Shown: positions 12,084 to 22,027 of the stretch, piece after piece
Layout of the letters: every line of letters starts with the position of its first letter
Position numbering within the stretch: position 1 is the first letter of the stretch
Assembly (NCBI GenBank): GCA_039566865.1
Contig: CM076949.1
Coordinates: forward strand, 3,386,501-3,450,500
Source of the DNA: Aurelia coerulea
Taxonomy: Eukaryota; Cnidaria; Scyphozoa; Semaeostomeae; Ulmaridae
Direction of reading: 5' to 3'
Length of the DNA stretch: 64,000 nt
Position numbers and translations under genes: made by a program
Notes under the pieces: model-generated
What the model was told of the DNA's origin: nothing
The model's input: only the letters and a program-made list of their open reading frames with translations
The model's database searches: none

Positions 12084-15000
12084 ATGTCTTCAACAGCCTT
12101 CGATCGATCATATCCTAACGAAGAAGAAGTTGCATTAGCTAGAGATATACTTAAGCCTCCTGGGATATTGTCTAAGGTTCGTTTGAAAACCGTGTTTGTG
12201 AAGCTTTTGTGCTGTTTTCTAGCTGGTTGAGAATGGGCCTAAGTTTAGGCCACAACGTATCAGTATTTGTGGGAAGCTCTCCGCCTTCGCATGTATTTCT
12301 CGATGCTGATTTGATGATATAACTGACTGAACCAAAACTAATTGGGGAAACATTTTCTTTCAGGCATACAACAAACATCAACTAAAGAAAGTCGAGGTAA
12401 GATAGATAAAGATTACTGTCTGTATACAGTTTCAACGTAGATTATTACCTTTTACCACGGGCTACTTGTTGTTTCAGAAAAAATGAATGACAAGAGGGGA
12501 GGCACAAAATTGCCTGGATTCTAGAATTGCGCCAGATTAAATTGTTTTTAAGTATACCATTATAGCTATTATTATGGGTAAACATTCGAATTTGGATTTG
12601 AAAGGTATGGTTATCAACGTTTTGAAGGAGTCGTAATGGTTTTTTAAAAATGCATCAAATTTCCACTAAATGAATGTAATGCATCATCCAGTGGCAGTGC
12701 CATTGGGGGGGGGGGGCTAGAGAGACGAGTTCCCCTTACATATCTCTGAGGTCGTCTTCAAATTCTTTCAAATCCGTAGAGAAATTGTCCAAAGAAGCTA
12801 GGTAGTTAGATCTTGAATTTTGAGGTCAGAAAGGCCATTTCTTAGCAATAAAGAGGGTGTTTCCAAAGGGTAAAAAGGGCGTGGCCCTGGAGATTTCTAG
12901 GAGGCTTTGCCCCCACACCACCATTTAAATTTGTCCTCCCCAGTTCTTTGCAGCTGGCTCCACCACTATGCATCAATTTTGGAATGAAGATTTTATTGTC
13001 TTACAGCGTGATTATGCATTCGGTACCAAACCAGCCTCTCAAGAAGCACTGCTCAAGAAATTTCAAACCGACAGACTTACACTGACAGATTCCTCAAATC
13101 GAATTGATTATTTCCATGTGAAGACAACGGTAAGTTCAAGATGCTGATAGCTGTTATTCCTTCAAACTTTTTTTTCTATCAAGATTAAAAAACTACAAAC
13201 AATATTTATACTTACATTACACTGTACCATCCATAGTGAAGAAAGACATAAAGTCACCGGGTCTTCACTATGGATGGTACTTACAATTCAAATTAATATT
13301 CAATACACAAAACAAAGAACAAAAACGACAAAATTAAAGATACATTACACAAAACAGACAACAAAACAACAAAGCTAAGGCAGATTACTGGTTAAAAAGG
13401 AAGATTTGAACTTTTAAACTCATAGGTGTAAAACGAGAAAAAACACCCTCAAACTTAAATTTGATTTCATTCAAGTGCAGAATATAAAAGAATTTAAATG
13501 GCATATAATACAGGCACATCAGAAGTGAGGGGGAGGGCTGGCGGAGCTTCAACCCCCCCCCCAAAAGTTCACTGAAGTTTGTTCACTTTTGTAAATGAAA
13601 CGGCCTGTGAAAGCCATCATGGAAATGAAGATTCAAACTTATCTATGAAATTCAAAAATAATCTATATCCTCATGAGATTGAAGTCCTATTTTCAAAATT
13701 TTTTCCGGAAAAACCCCCCATCAGATGTGATCCTTTGCTTTTTTAAGTGGCAAATTCTCCAAAAATGGGGTGTTCCAACAATAAGTTTTTCCCAATGGGA
13801 AGCCCCCAGAATCCATTTTTGCTTGCTATGATCGCATCAAGTTTCAGAATAAACTAGAAAGAATAGAATAGAAAGAAAGAAAAAAAAAGAATAAACTGAA
13901 TTTGAACGCATCAATATATCTTTGTACTGTAGCATGATCAACCTTCAACATATGATAGGATTAAACACATGGAACCAGGGTACAATCCCAAACTTCACAG
14001 AGATGACCGAAAGCATGCAAAATCAAGAGGCCTGAAAGTGAACCTTGAGGTATGTCACTTCCTGTGTTTTACCTATCACTGATTCTTTTTTAATTCCAAG
14101 GACAGAGTTTCAGATGAATACAAAAACCTGCACCATTCCAAATTGAGCATTATATCTTTCACTTGTTGGAAGCCCAGTGCAGGGGCAATGGAACTATACC
14201 TAGCTTGCACTTGCAACTTTTTGTAAAATTTTCCCATTGCAGTCATTTTATTTTGGTTTGGTCTTAATGGGTGTTTAAAATGTTGATTCAGAAATTGATT
14301 CTTGCCAAAGGAATTTTCAAATCTACTGTATGTTACTTTCCAACAAAAAATCATATTTTGTTTATTTATTTTGGTGGTAATCCTACCGGGTGACTCACAA
14401 AAGTGTTTCAAAAACTATTGCAGAAAATTTACTTTCGTGAGATTCATCCAAATTTATGTTTCCAATAACTACAAGATAACAGTCATGTTTTTTGCATTTT
14501 TTTTGGAAATTTTCGTACTGAATTAAATTCGAAAGATTCAAAAAATTAGTCTACACAACAGTCAGAAAATGGTCTAAAAATGCATATGACCAAAGGCATC
14601 TTGAAATAAAAGAAACACAGCTTGTCAGTTTTACTATTTTCAATAATCCTTTTTCAGAACAATAGGTAAGATGTTACTTTCAATTTCCGTCTCACTGTCA
14701 GTTCATCATTTTGTTAGTCATGCTACTGTAATTCTTAAAAGGATGTCGAATAGATTTTAAACAACCTCAAAAAGTTGATCATACGTTTTAGGCCATTTTC
14801 TGGCTGTTCTGATAGACTGATTTTTTGGTCGTTTGAATTTGTCAACGGAAAACTACTTTGAAAATTATCCAAAAATACAAAAAAAATCTTCAATTTTTTA
14901 GCTATCAGAAAAATGAATCCCTATAATTATCATGCAACTAATTTTTGCCGCAATGATATTTCAAACAGGAGGGGGACATTTTTTTAATCACCTGGTAGAT

Positions 15001-15622
15001 CTCAGCAAACTTCAACTCACGGGGGAGGGGGGGGGGGGGGTTCTTGACCAAATTTTGGGCAGGGGTCTGTCGCGAGCATATTCAAAATAGTACCGTATAG
15101 GCTAAACTAATTTTTACGAAAATGGTACCCTTGGCTGGACCATTTTGACCATTCTCTGGACCAATTTTTACGAAAATGGTACCCTTGGCTAGACCAATTT
15201 TGACCATTTCCTGGACCAATTTGTCATATTTGTACCAAATATGACATCATGAGCGTTCGCTTGACCAATATTATCAAAAATGATACCCTTGGCTAAAAAA
15301 GACCGTTGCTAGGCCAAAATTGCAAAAAGGATACCCTTGGCTAGACTAGAAGTCCGAAAAAGTATACCCTTGCTCGCGGCACATCCCCAAGTACCTTTAC
15401 TATGGAAGAACCCCCCCCCCCGTGCTTCAACTGCTGTTTAATTAAATGTATTTATATATTTAACAGGAAACTGCGTTGGCTATTCCAAATTTGTCATCAT
15501 CCATATATGGTCATCCAAACAGAACACAAATGGATTACCCATCACGCACACATTGTCATGTTGAAGTTTGTAAAAAAGACTTTCTTAGATTAACTGGGAC
15601 AAATATCGGTAAGGAAGAGTGA
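12084..15622 (+). CDS. CFAP90: CFAP90-like (C5orf49-like) ciliary protein
   Basis: Five exons: 12084-12176, 12364-12396, 13017-13139, 13933-14049 and 15467-15622 (TGA). All four introns are phase 0, giving 173 residues; human CFAP90 is about 147. Residues 100-117 read YNPKLHRDDRKHAKSRGL, very close to the human YDQKLHRDDREHAKSLGL. The preceding STYDRI and the later SSSIYGHP, with an H-V-E-V motif near 155, match the rest of that small domain. CFAP90 is a microtubule inner protein of motile-cilium doublets, so a role in axoneme stability is inferred from the family. The ATG at 12084 is the first in frame near AAAAATG. The residues before about 45 are less conserved. Orthology rather than paralogy is not proven. 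Confidence 0.82.
13222..13281. repeat. Small hairpin in CFAP90-like intron 3
   Basis: GTACCATCCATAGTGAAG is followed about 23 bp later by its exact complement CTTCACTATGGATGGTAC. Confidence 0.85.
14385..14998. mobile_element. CCGGGTGA-ended element in CFAP90-like intron 4
   Basis: TACCGGGTGACTC at the left and AATCACCTGGTAG at the right form inverted ends, and internal blocks are also roughly inverted around 14690. Similar CCGG-TGA ends occur at 6744 and at 32497-33092. No transposase is visible. Confidence 0.5.
15026..15425. repeat. Poly-G/poly-C-flanked degenerate tandem repeat
   Basis: A G-run at 15026-15039 and a C-run at about 15411-15420 bracket four or five degenerate units of roughly 60 bp built on GGTACCCTTGGCTRGACCA and TTTTGACCAT. 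The right edge lies about 45 bp before the acceptor of the last CFAP90-like exon. Confidence 0.65.
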
Positions 15623-16642
15623 AAAAAATGGATGCTTCTTCATCATTCAACCATAATTCTATGCTCAGAGCATACTACAAAACTAATTCAACAAGATACA
15701 ATAATCCTGATGGTATAACTCTACTGCTGCTGTGGCTGACAAAATAGTATCTGGTGCTTTAGTTAATAGGGGTTCACAGATAAAGGGACACCTATGATAC
15801 CCTATGGGGCAAGAAAGCAGCTCTCGTGCCATTTGTCAAGCAAACTAAACCAGTGAATTTAGCATGGCTGGACACACAGTTTCACATCTTGCTTATACAT
15901 ATGTACAAAGCCAAAAATCACACCAAACTCTCAAACAATATTCGTAGCACAAGGAGATTCAAAATTATTTTAATTCTTCTCCAAGTTGATATCAGCTGAC
16001 GAAACAGTGTACGATCTTGAATTCCATGTTTTGCGTCAAGACTGATTTAGTTTAATCGATAAGTGGGATTTAGATCTTTATTTTTTTTATAGCGTGTAGC
16101 TTTTAGATCTACATTTTTTTCTCTCGATCAATAGATGTGGATGTAAATTTAAAGGGATGTCGTAAGTAACAGAATTTAAAACTGAATGTTTGAAATTGCG
16201 TGTTGTTTCTACTCAAAATCCTGACAGCCAAAGTCAGTTATGAAATATGAGTACATTGCTTTCAGAGACGTAGGAACCGGGGGGCACTGGGGGCACGTGC
16301 CCCCCCCCCAAGATTTTGCAATAAACAAAATAATGCCCTTTTTATTTACAGGAAGTGTCCCTCTAGCTTAATCAAAAACGTGCCCTTGTAGTGTAGTGCC
16401 CCCCCCCCCAAGTTTGAGATGCTTCCTAAAGTAATGGGAAATGAAACAACGGACAGATTTCTTTTTTTCTTATGCCTTATCGAGTCGAGTTATCGACAAT
16501 GAGTCTGATGAAATTCACTTTAAGTTTTATACTAACTGAAAATATGTTTCTGTAGCCAATAAACTATTCTCTGAAAATTACGACTTATAAGTAGAACATA
16601 CATGAGATTATATTGACACTATTGCCTACCCCTGGGGCTAAA
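15623..16642. other. Convergent intergenic region
   Basis: This separates the 3' ends of two convergent genes. It holds a copy of the GACGTAGGAACCGG repeat with two poly-C runs (16266-16424) and no further gene. AATAAA motifs occur at about 16318, inside the repeat, and at 16558. I cannot assign a poly-A site with confidence. Confidence 0.5.
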
Positions 16643-19294
16643 TCAGGGGCATGAAGGATTACTAGGATACGGCCCATCTATATTATAATGATTAGTTTCT
16701 CTACCATAATACCAGTCTCCAAATGCCTGCTGTATTGATTTTTGCTGTATCGTCACACTAGTCCATGTCTCATCGAATAACGACATCGAATGTTCAATAC
16801 ATGATACAAGAAATATCCCTGCACTTTGCGCCGCTTTCACCACGCGAGTTGCTTGCAGCATTGCGTTTCTATATTTCATAACATTGATCATCTGATTTTC
16901 TGTGCATTCCGGGGGATCAGACCTCAATATGTTTATATACTCTTTTATGATATTAGCCGATCTTTTATTCTTATTTTGCGCTATACCATTTCTGTTCACC
17001 CCCGGTGAATTTTTGTGAAACAAGTCTTGCAATCTAACTGGATGATTCGCTTTGCTGTTCATGAAATTCGGCAACTTCCCAGCACTTTTAAACATGTTAG
17101 CTATTATTTCGTTACTTGATTTCTGTCCGGGTTTATTCCGTTGTTTTTCGCGAAGTTTTTTAGCTTCAGTTAATTCCGCTTGTTTTGTTCGCAGCATCTG
17201 CGTTATTTTCTGCGTTAGTTCTTTCGATTTTTGTTTTTCTTTATCTTTCTTAGCTTTCAAAAGTTCATCAACTTTATTTTGATTTTCGATATTTTCAGGT
17301 TTTTGAATATCAATGTTCCTTTCTCGTTCCTCATAGCCAATGCTTTTCTGAGCTCCAGTAGGCCCAATTAGTTTGATATTTTCGTTCGAATCTTTGGTCT
17401 TATTGTTGATACTTTTAGCAACTGTCGAGTTAGCACCTTTCTTAGGCAATAACTTCTTCAATTTTTTGAAAACTTCGTTTAGTAGGCCGATAGTTTCAGT
17501 GTCCATGCTATCCTTCTGCACATCGCCGGCTACGTTGCTCAATGTGCTGACGCTGCTTGCAAGGGGATTCAGCGATAGCTGCTCCTGCTTCTCATTCGCT
17601 AAAACGTTAGACATTTCACTCAAGGTTTGAATCGACGGCAGATCAAATTCTTTTTCCTTCTTTACGAGATTTTGGCCATCATTTCCCGCAGCACTATTTT
17701 CTGTATCAATATTCAAGTGTAACTTTGCACCTCCCGGACCCGCGTTTTCATTGTGAGGCTGCGCTACTCTCGCGTTATAATAATTATCCGCGTAACCATT
17801 CAGAGTGAAGGTATTTTGCGCATCTACTAGATCACCTTCGCCAAACTGTGGCTCGAAGTTTCGTTTTTCTTGGCTTTTCAACGTTTCGTTAGCGTACGGT
17901 TTAGGTATTTTGCTCTTTTTGACGTTCTCCTCGCTCGCCGAATCCTCATTGATCGTTTCCGGTGTTTCTACTTCCTGCTTTTTATTCTTGGAACTGCGAA
18001 AATACGGCAATATTTCAAAACCTGATATATCTCTAACTTCTCTGTGATTCGTTATATGAGCATTTATTAGGCCCTTTTCGTTTATTTCACTCTTTTTAAG
18101 AATATTCGGTATTGCAACAGTAGGGAATTTGCAGTCGATGCCCACAAAGTAAAGCAACGCCCATACATCGTACGCAGCGTTCAACACAAACACTGGATGC
18201 TTGATAAATTTGAAGGTATGTTGCGGCAAGAAGCAATGCCAACCTTTCTGAATGCCGAAATTTCGAATGCAATCCTTGTTCAAACCATTTGACGAGTTTT
18301 GCATGTCGTAAATCTTTTTGAACATGGCACCAACACTTTTTCCACCAATCGGCTGCGTCTCTATGAAATATCCGGCGTCTGATAGCACGTGCATTGGGAC
18401 ATTAGGCAACCTTTCAGCCATCCTATCAACTGCAAACATAGCTGTCATACTGCCTGCAGAGCTACCTGTGAGAATAATCCCTTCTGCATTCTGAATACCA
18501 CTTTTTAAGAGATCTTCTATTATTGCATCAAGCACTCGCTTTCCTCTGAAGAATATATTTTCTCCTCTCACCGTCACAGGTTCTTGTCGGTCCCCTGTGA
18601 ATGACGCCCCGTCACAGTAAACTATCCACACTAAATTCCAGTCGTAGAAATCCGGGTTTATCTGTCCATTAGCGGAATTAATCCCCTGTATTACCGGAGG
18701 GGCTGGGGGTAAATGTTTGGTAGAGCCTAACGAGCCTCGACTCCGTTCTAAACAAGCCTCTTCATCGAAACACCAAGCTCCTCCGTTGAAATGAATTATC
18801 CAACGGTTTGTGCCCAGACCTTTTCCTGGACGCAGATAATACGCTGGTGGGGTACCATCTAAACAAACAGCCCCACTGTTTATTCCCTCGTACACTCGTA
18901 TCAGATGCATTTGTTCATTGCCATCGCCAGGTATCGATGAACGTTGCTCTTCAGCATCTTCTACTTTATTGTTATTTTTAAGTCCACCAGTTGAATTGAA
19001 GAATTTCCCAACAGTAGTAGCCATAGTTGAGCTATAAAGTCTCGTAGGCTCATGTATCTGTGCCCCATCATCGATGCTCTGTCGCCGTTCTACGTAGGCC
19101 CAAGCTAGTAATGTTGCGACTGCTATCAGTGATAACAGAACGAGGAATGAAATTACAACTAATAACAGTTTAAGTTTATCTCGAAGGCAGTCTTGTCGTT
19201 CTGGGTCGTCTTTCCATCGATCTTTGTGATAATTTTCGCTACCAAGGAGCTCTTCGTTCTCAATATTTGTTGCTTTATCCACTGTCTTATTCAT
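16643..19294 (-). CDS. Membrane-anchored pectin acetylesterase-family hydrolase, intronless
   Basis: An uninterrupted 883-codon frame from ATG 19294. The frame is open upstream to a TGA, but the only earlier starter is a TTG at 19357, so this Met is preferred. Residues 41-67 are one hydrophobic helix after a charged N-terminus, indicating a type II membrane protein with its enzyme domain outside or in the lumen. The domain matches pectin acetylesterases (carboxylesterase family CE13, related to Notum): AVCLDGTPPAYYL, HFNGGAWC, YCDGASFTGD, LTGSSAGS with nucleophile Ser279, NAAYDVW with Asp376, SCIEHSMS with His835, and the terminal AFGDWYYGR. YCDGASFTGD and FFRG resemble plant-type PAEs more than vertebrate Notum. 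About 400 residues of low-complexity, Lys/Glu/Asn-rich, partly coiled-coil sequence separate Asp376 from the His region (about 794 on). Substrate unknown; an O-acyl ester is inferred. Confidence 0.92.
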   Translation of the reverse strand: MNKTVDKATNIENEELLGSENYHKDRWKDDPERQDCLRDKLKLLLVVISFLVLLSLIAVATLLAWAYVERRQSIDDGAQIHEPTRLYSSTMATTVGKFFNSTGGLKNNNKVEDAEEQRSSIPGDGNEQMHLIRVYEGINSGAVCLDGTPPAYYLRPGKGLGTNRWIIHFNGGAWCFDEEACLERSRGSLGSTKHLPPAPPVIQGINSANGQINPDFYDWNLVWIVYCDGASFTGDRQEPVTVRGENIFFRGKRVLDAIIEDLLKSGIQNAEGIILTGSSAGSMTAMFAVDRMAERLPNVPMHVLSDAGYFIETQPIGGKSVGAMFKKIYDMQNSSNGLNKDCIRNFGIQKGWHCFLPQHTFKFIKHPVFVLNAAYDVWALLYFVGIDCKFPTVAIPNILKKSEINEKGLINAHITNHREVRDISGFEILPYFRSSKNKKQEVETPETINEDSASEENVKKSKIPKPYANETLKSQEKRNFEPQFGEGDLVDAQNTFTLNGYADNYYNARVAQPHNENAGPGGAKLHLNIDTENSAAGNDGQNLVKKEKEFDLPSIQTLSEMSNVLANEKQEQLSLNPLASSVSTLSNVAGDVQKDSMDTETIGLLNEVFKKLKKLLPKKGANSTVAKSINNKTKDSNENIKLIGPTGAQKSIGYEERERNIDIQKPENIENQNKVDELLKAKKDKEKQKSKELTQKITQMLRTKQAELTEAKKLREKQRNKPGQKSSNEIIANMFKSAGKLPNFMNSKANHPVRLQDLFHKNSPGVNRNGIAQNKNKRSANIIKEYINILRSDPPECTENQMINVMKYRNAMLQATRVVKAAQSAGIFLVSCIEHSMSLFDETWTSVTIQQKSIQQAFGDWYYGRETNHYNIDGPYPSNPSCP

Positions 19295-20893
19295 TTCGCT
19301 AAATGGCCTAAGGAATTCCGTCAACCCTGCCTTTATCAAATGGGTATCATGAGACAAAACCCAAAATTTCGTTCACGAGAAGAACATCTGTAAGTTGATG
19401 GTCAGTGAAATTTGTATACAATTTCATCAACTTTTATGTGATCCCATCAATTCAATTTCATCCTACCTAAAGTTGTCTAAGAACTATTCGTGAATTCCAT
19501 TCGGAAGATGAAGAATCCAAACTTCCACTTGGCAAATACCATATCCCAGATGGTAGACCTTCTGCAACTCTTCTTATAATCAACGACGAACGATCGACAA
19601 TTTGAATTCGTAAAATTCGATACAGAAATATCCAGTTCATTCACCAACTTGTTACTGTAAAATTTGATTCACGAAGCGTCGACTGGATAAAAATGAACCA
19701 ACTTCATGAGTGAATCCTTGAGTGGCTCCACAGACAAATATCTCCTCAAATTTAAATTAATTTTTACCACCTTGAAATGCAAATATGAAGATCAATCTCT
19801 TGAAGGTTCTCAAACATACCAGCAACAAAACTAGTAACTGCTGACCTGCAGTTGATTATACGAAGATATAACACGACAGCATTTTGCTAACTTTAGGCCA
19901 TAATTTCTCGAAGTTTCCGTATTTATGATTCCTTTTCTCCTTTTTGTTTGTTTATTTAGCAACTGTTTCGCATTTCAACCAATTCTGATTAACATGTATC
20001 ACAATGATGACGTGCTTATCTTATTTCGAAAGTATTCTGCATTGAGACTGTTCACTTTACACGCCGCCATTTTGAAAAGCGGAATCCACGACCCGTTAAT
20101 GCATAGGAGGTCAAACTCTCAATTGTTGATAAACAAAGTCAGGGTGTTTCTATTGATGCGCGTGCATTCATAATGAAGGCGAGTGCATTTTTAACGGACC
20201 CATGTCTTTACCAGCTGCATATCTTTCTTTATTAACTGTCTCATTTAATATTATTTTGAAACTCGAGTGGTTTCCATTTCGTTTCTGGTGGACTCGCTAG
20301 ACGTAGATGAGTCGGAGAATATCTATAGTTCGTATCAGATAACCAAAGACCCTTACAAAAAGCTACTCCTGTTTAAACAACGGTAGATTTGGCAAATTCT
20401 TGAAGACGTATCCATGCTGCTAGGGCTCCATGTTGCTAGGGCTACCTCTACTAAGCTTGATGATTTTCACCTCTAAGAATGAAGACTTGTTTACTGCTGT
20501 TTGTATAATAATTTTGAAGAAACTCTGACCTGCTAGCGGTGTTTTGAACAGTGGGGACCCTGAGTGGGGAACAGTGATAGGGACAACTGTTGATGTCGTT
20601 GTTCTTCTCTCGCCTGTGGGGTTTCCATTGTTCATCACACCTTTCCTGGCCTAACATCCAATGTGAAAACAGCTCAAGTATTTATCCGTAAAAATTGTTT
20701 ATATGTAGCATTTCGTAATTGTATATTTAGTTGTATTTTAGGTGTATTTTCTTCATGTATTATTGTCCCGTATAGACCAAGGCGTAGTCATGATCTTTTT
20801 CTCTCCTTGGTATCGTTCTTGTAGTATTGTATAGTAGCTCGTAAGAAGTGTCCTTGGTAATTCATTATTGTAAACTTTTTATCTTGAATTTAC
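19295..20893. other. Upstream region of the acetylesterase gene
   Basis: On the minus strand, TTACAG near 19392 could be a 5'-UTR acceptor, but the acetylesterase frame is closed just after it. The antisense frames at 20420-20657 lack a recognisable domain. I see no definite gene. Confidence 0.45.
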
Positions 20894-21123
20894 TAGCCTG
20901 CGTGCAGGCTTAAAGAGCATATGTCGCGATAGCAGTTGATACAACAAACAAGTTTAGAATGGAATTCCATTGTTTCATGCTTTTCCATTCTGCTTCATGA
21001 AATTTTACTGCCGCAAAAATTCAGCCTCGGTCCCGTGCTTTGTACTAAACAAAGGAGATGATTGTATTGCATTAGCCAATCAGGTTCACGACACATTCCC
21101 TTTAAAGTTTTCGTGCAGGCTAG
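20894..21123. mobile_element. MITE with CTAGCCTGCG ends
   Basis: CTAGCCTGCGTGCAGGCT at the left and CGTGCAGGCTAG at the right are inverted termini. The inner block with GGAATTCCATTGTTTCATG and ATTCAGCCTCGGTCC recurs at 44626-44770. Confidence 0.65.
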
Positions 21124-21865
21124 AATTTACATAAAAATGATAATTTCGAGCATCATATGTAAGGTCTCAACGCAGGATGCAAACATGATCTGATGAAAAA
21201 TGCTTCAAACGCATTGGGAAAACATCATATGCCACATGCTGTCAAATATGACCCAGTAATATAGGTGCACAATGTCAGAAAGGCGTGTCTGTGCAAAGTG
21301 AAACTCGTCTCAGAATTCAAATTTTAAACCTTTTATTCCGTTGGCAGGTTTTTCCATTTACTTCATTGTCAAATTGGGATGCCAAGATTTCTCTACACAA
21401 CACATGTTATAATTCTCAGCTATGCATTGATTTATTTGAAATAACCAGTCAGGAAACCTGCCATGTCTTTTATGTTGATGAGTATCCTGATCGAAATTTG
21501 TCCGCTGGGTTCATACCAGTTCTATATTTTTCACTTCAAGTCAAGTCAACTCAAGGAGTCTTAGGCACGCAGCGGCTATAGCTCTATGGTATGGGAAGGG
21601 AGAATTCTCAAGCTGTAAGGATGCTTTCTGTTGGGCATCTGAAGTCTCGGAGAGAAAATGTCGATTGGAAGAAGAGATTCTACAGAGTAAAATTCCAAAG
21701 AACGCGAATTTCCCCCCAGGAGATCCCCAAAATAATGCACCTGTCTGTAAAAGGGTTATTTGTAAAGGAATGCAACAAAAGGAGAACAAAGAAATGGAAA
21801 GGGAATGGGGAATGGGGAAAGGAGCAAAAAAGGTGCAACGGGATTGGGCACTAAAAACATTATTA

Positions 21866-21935
21866 TGACGTCATTTTGTTCGTTAGCCTCTCTTTCAGTA
21901 TTCCCCCACGCGTGCGCATTCGCGCAGGCGCAACG
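21866..21935 (+). promoter_or_regulatory. Candidate core promoter of the eIF3c gene
   Basis: A full palindromic CRE, TGACGTCA, lies at 21866-21873. A CpG-rich patch follows (about 21905-21940: GCGTGCGCATTCGCGCAGGC), resembling NRF1-type GCGCA half-sites. It sits about 90-160 bp before the eIF3c ATG in an otherwise AT-rich, CpG-poor region. Function is inferred from position and motifs only. Confidence 0.45.
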
Positions 21936-22027
21936 CAGAACGTGTTGGTCATCCTTTTCCTTTTGAAGCGAGATGAAGTGGTAGAAGTTTACTCTGGCAG
22001 CGCTGTGAGCAGCTAAAAAACGCCAAA

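Noticed and set aside
16643..19294. Annotation as Notum
   Set aside because: Same superfamily, but YCDGASFTGD, FFRG and the terminal AFGDWYYGR block fit plant-type PAE better, and the protein is membrane-anchored.
19295..19357. Upstream extension of the acetylesterase frame from position 19357
   Set aside because: The codon there is TTG, not ATG; the first in-frame ATG is at 19294, in a good context.
20420..20657. Overlapping antisense frames upstream of the acetylesterase gene
   Set aside because: Two frames are open over the same bases, no family is recognised, and neither joins the acetylesterase frame through a convincing intron.
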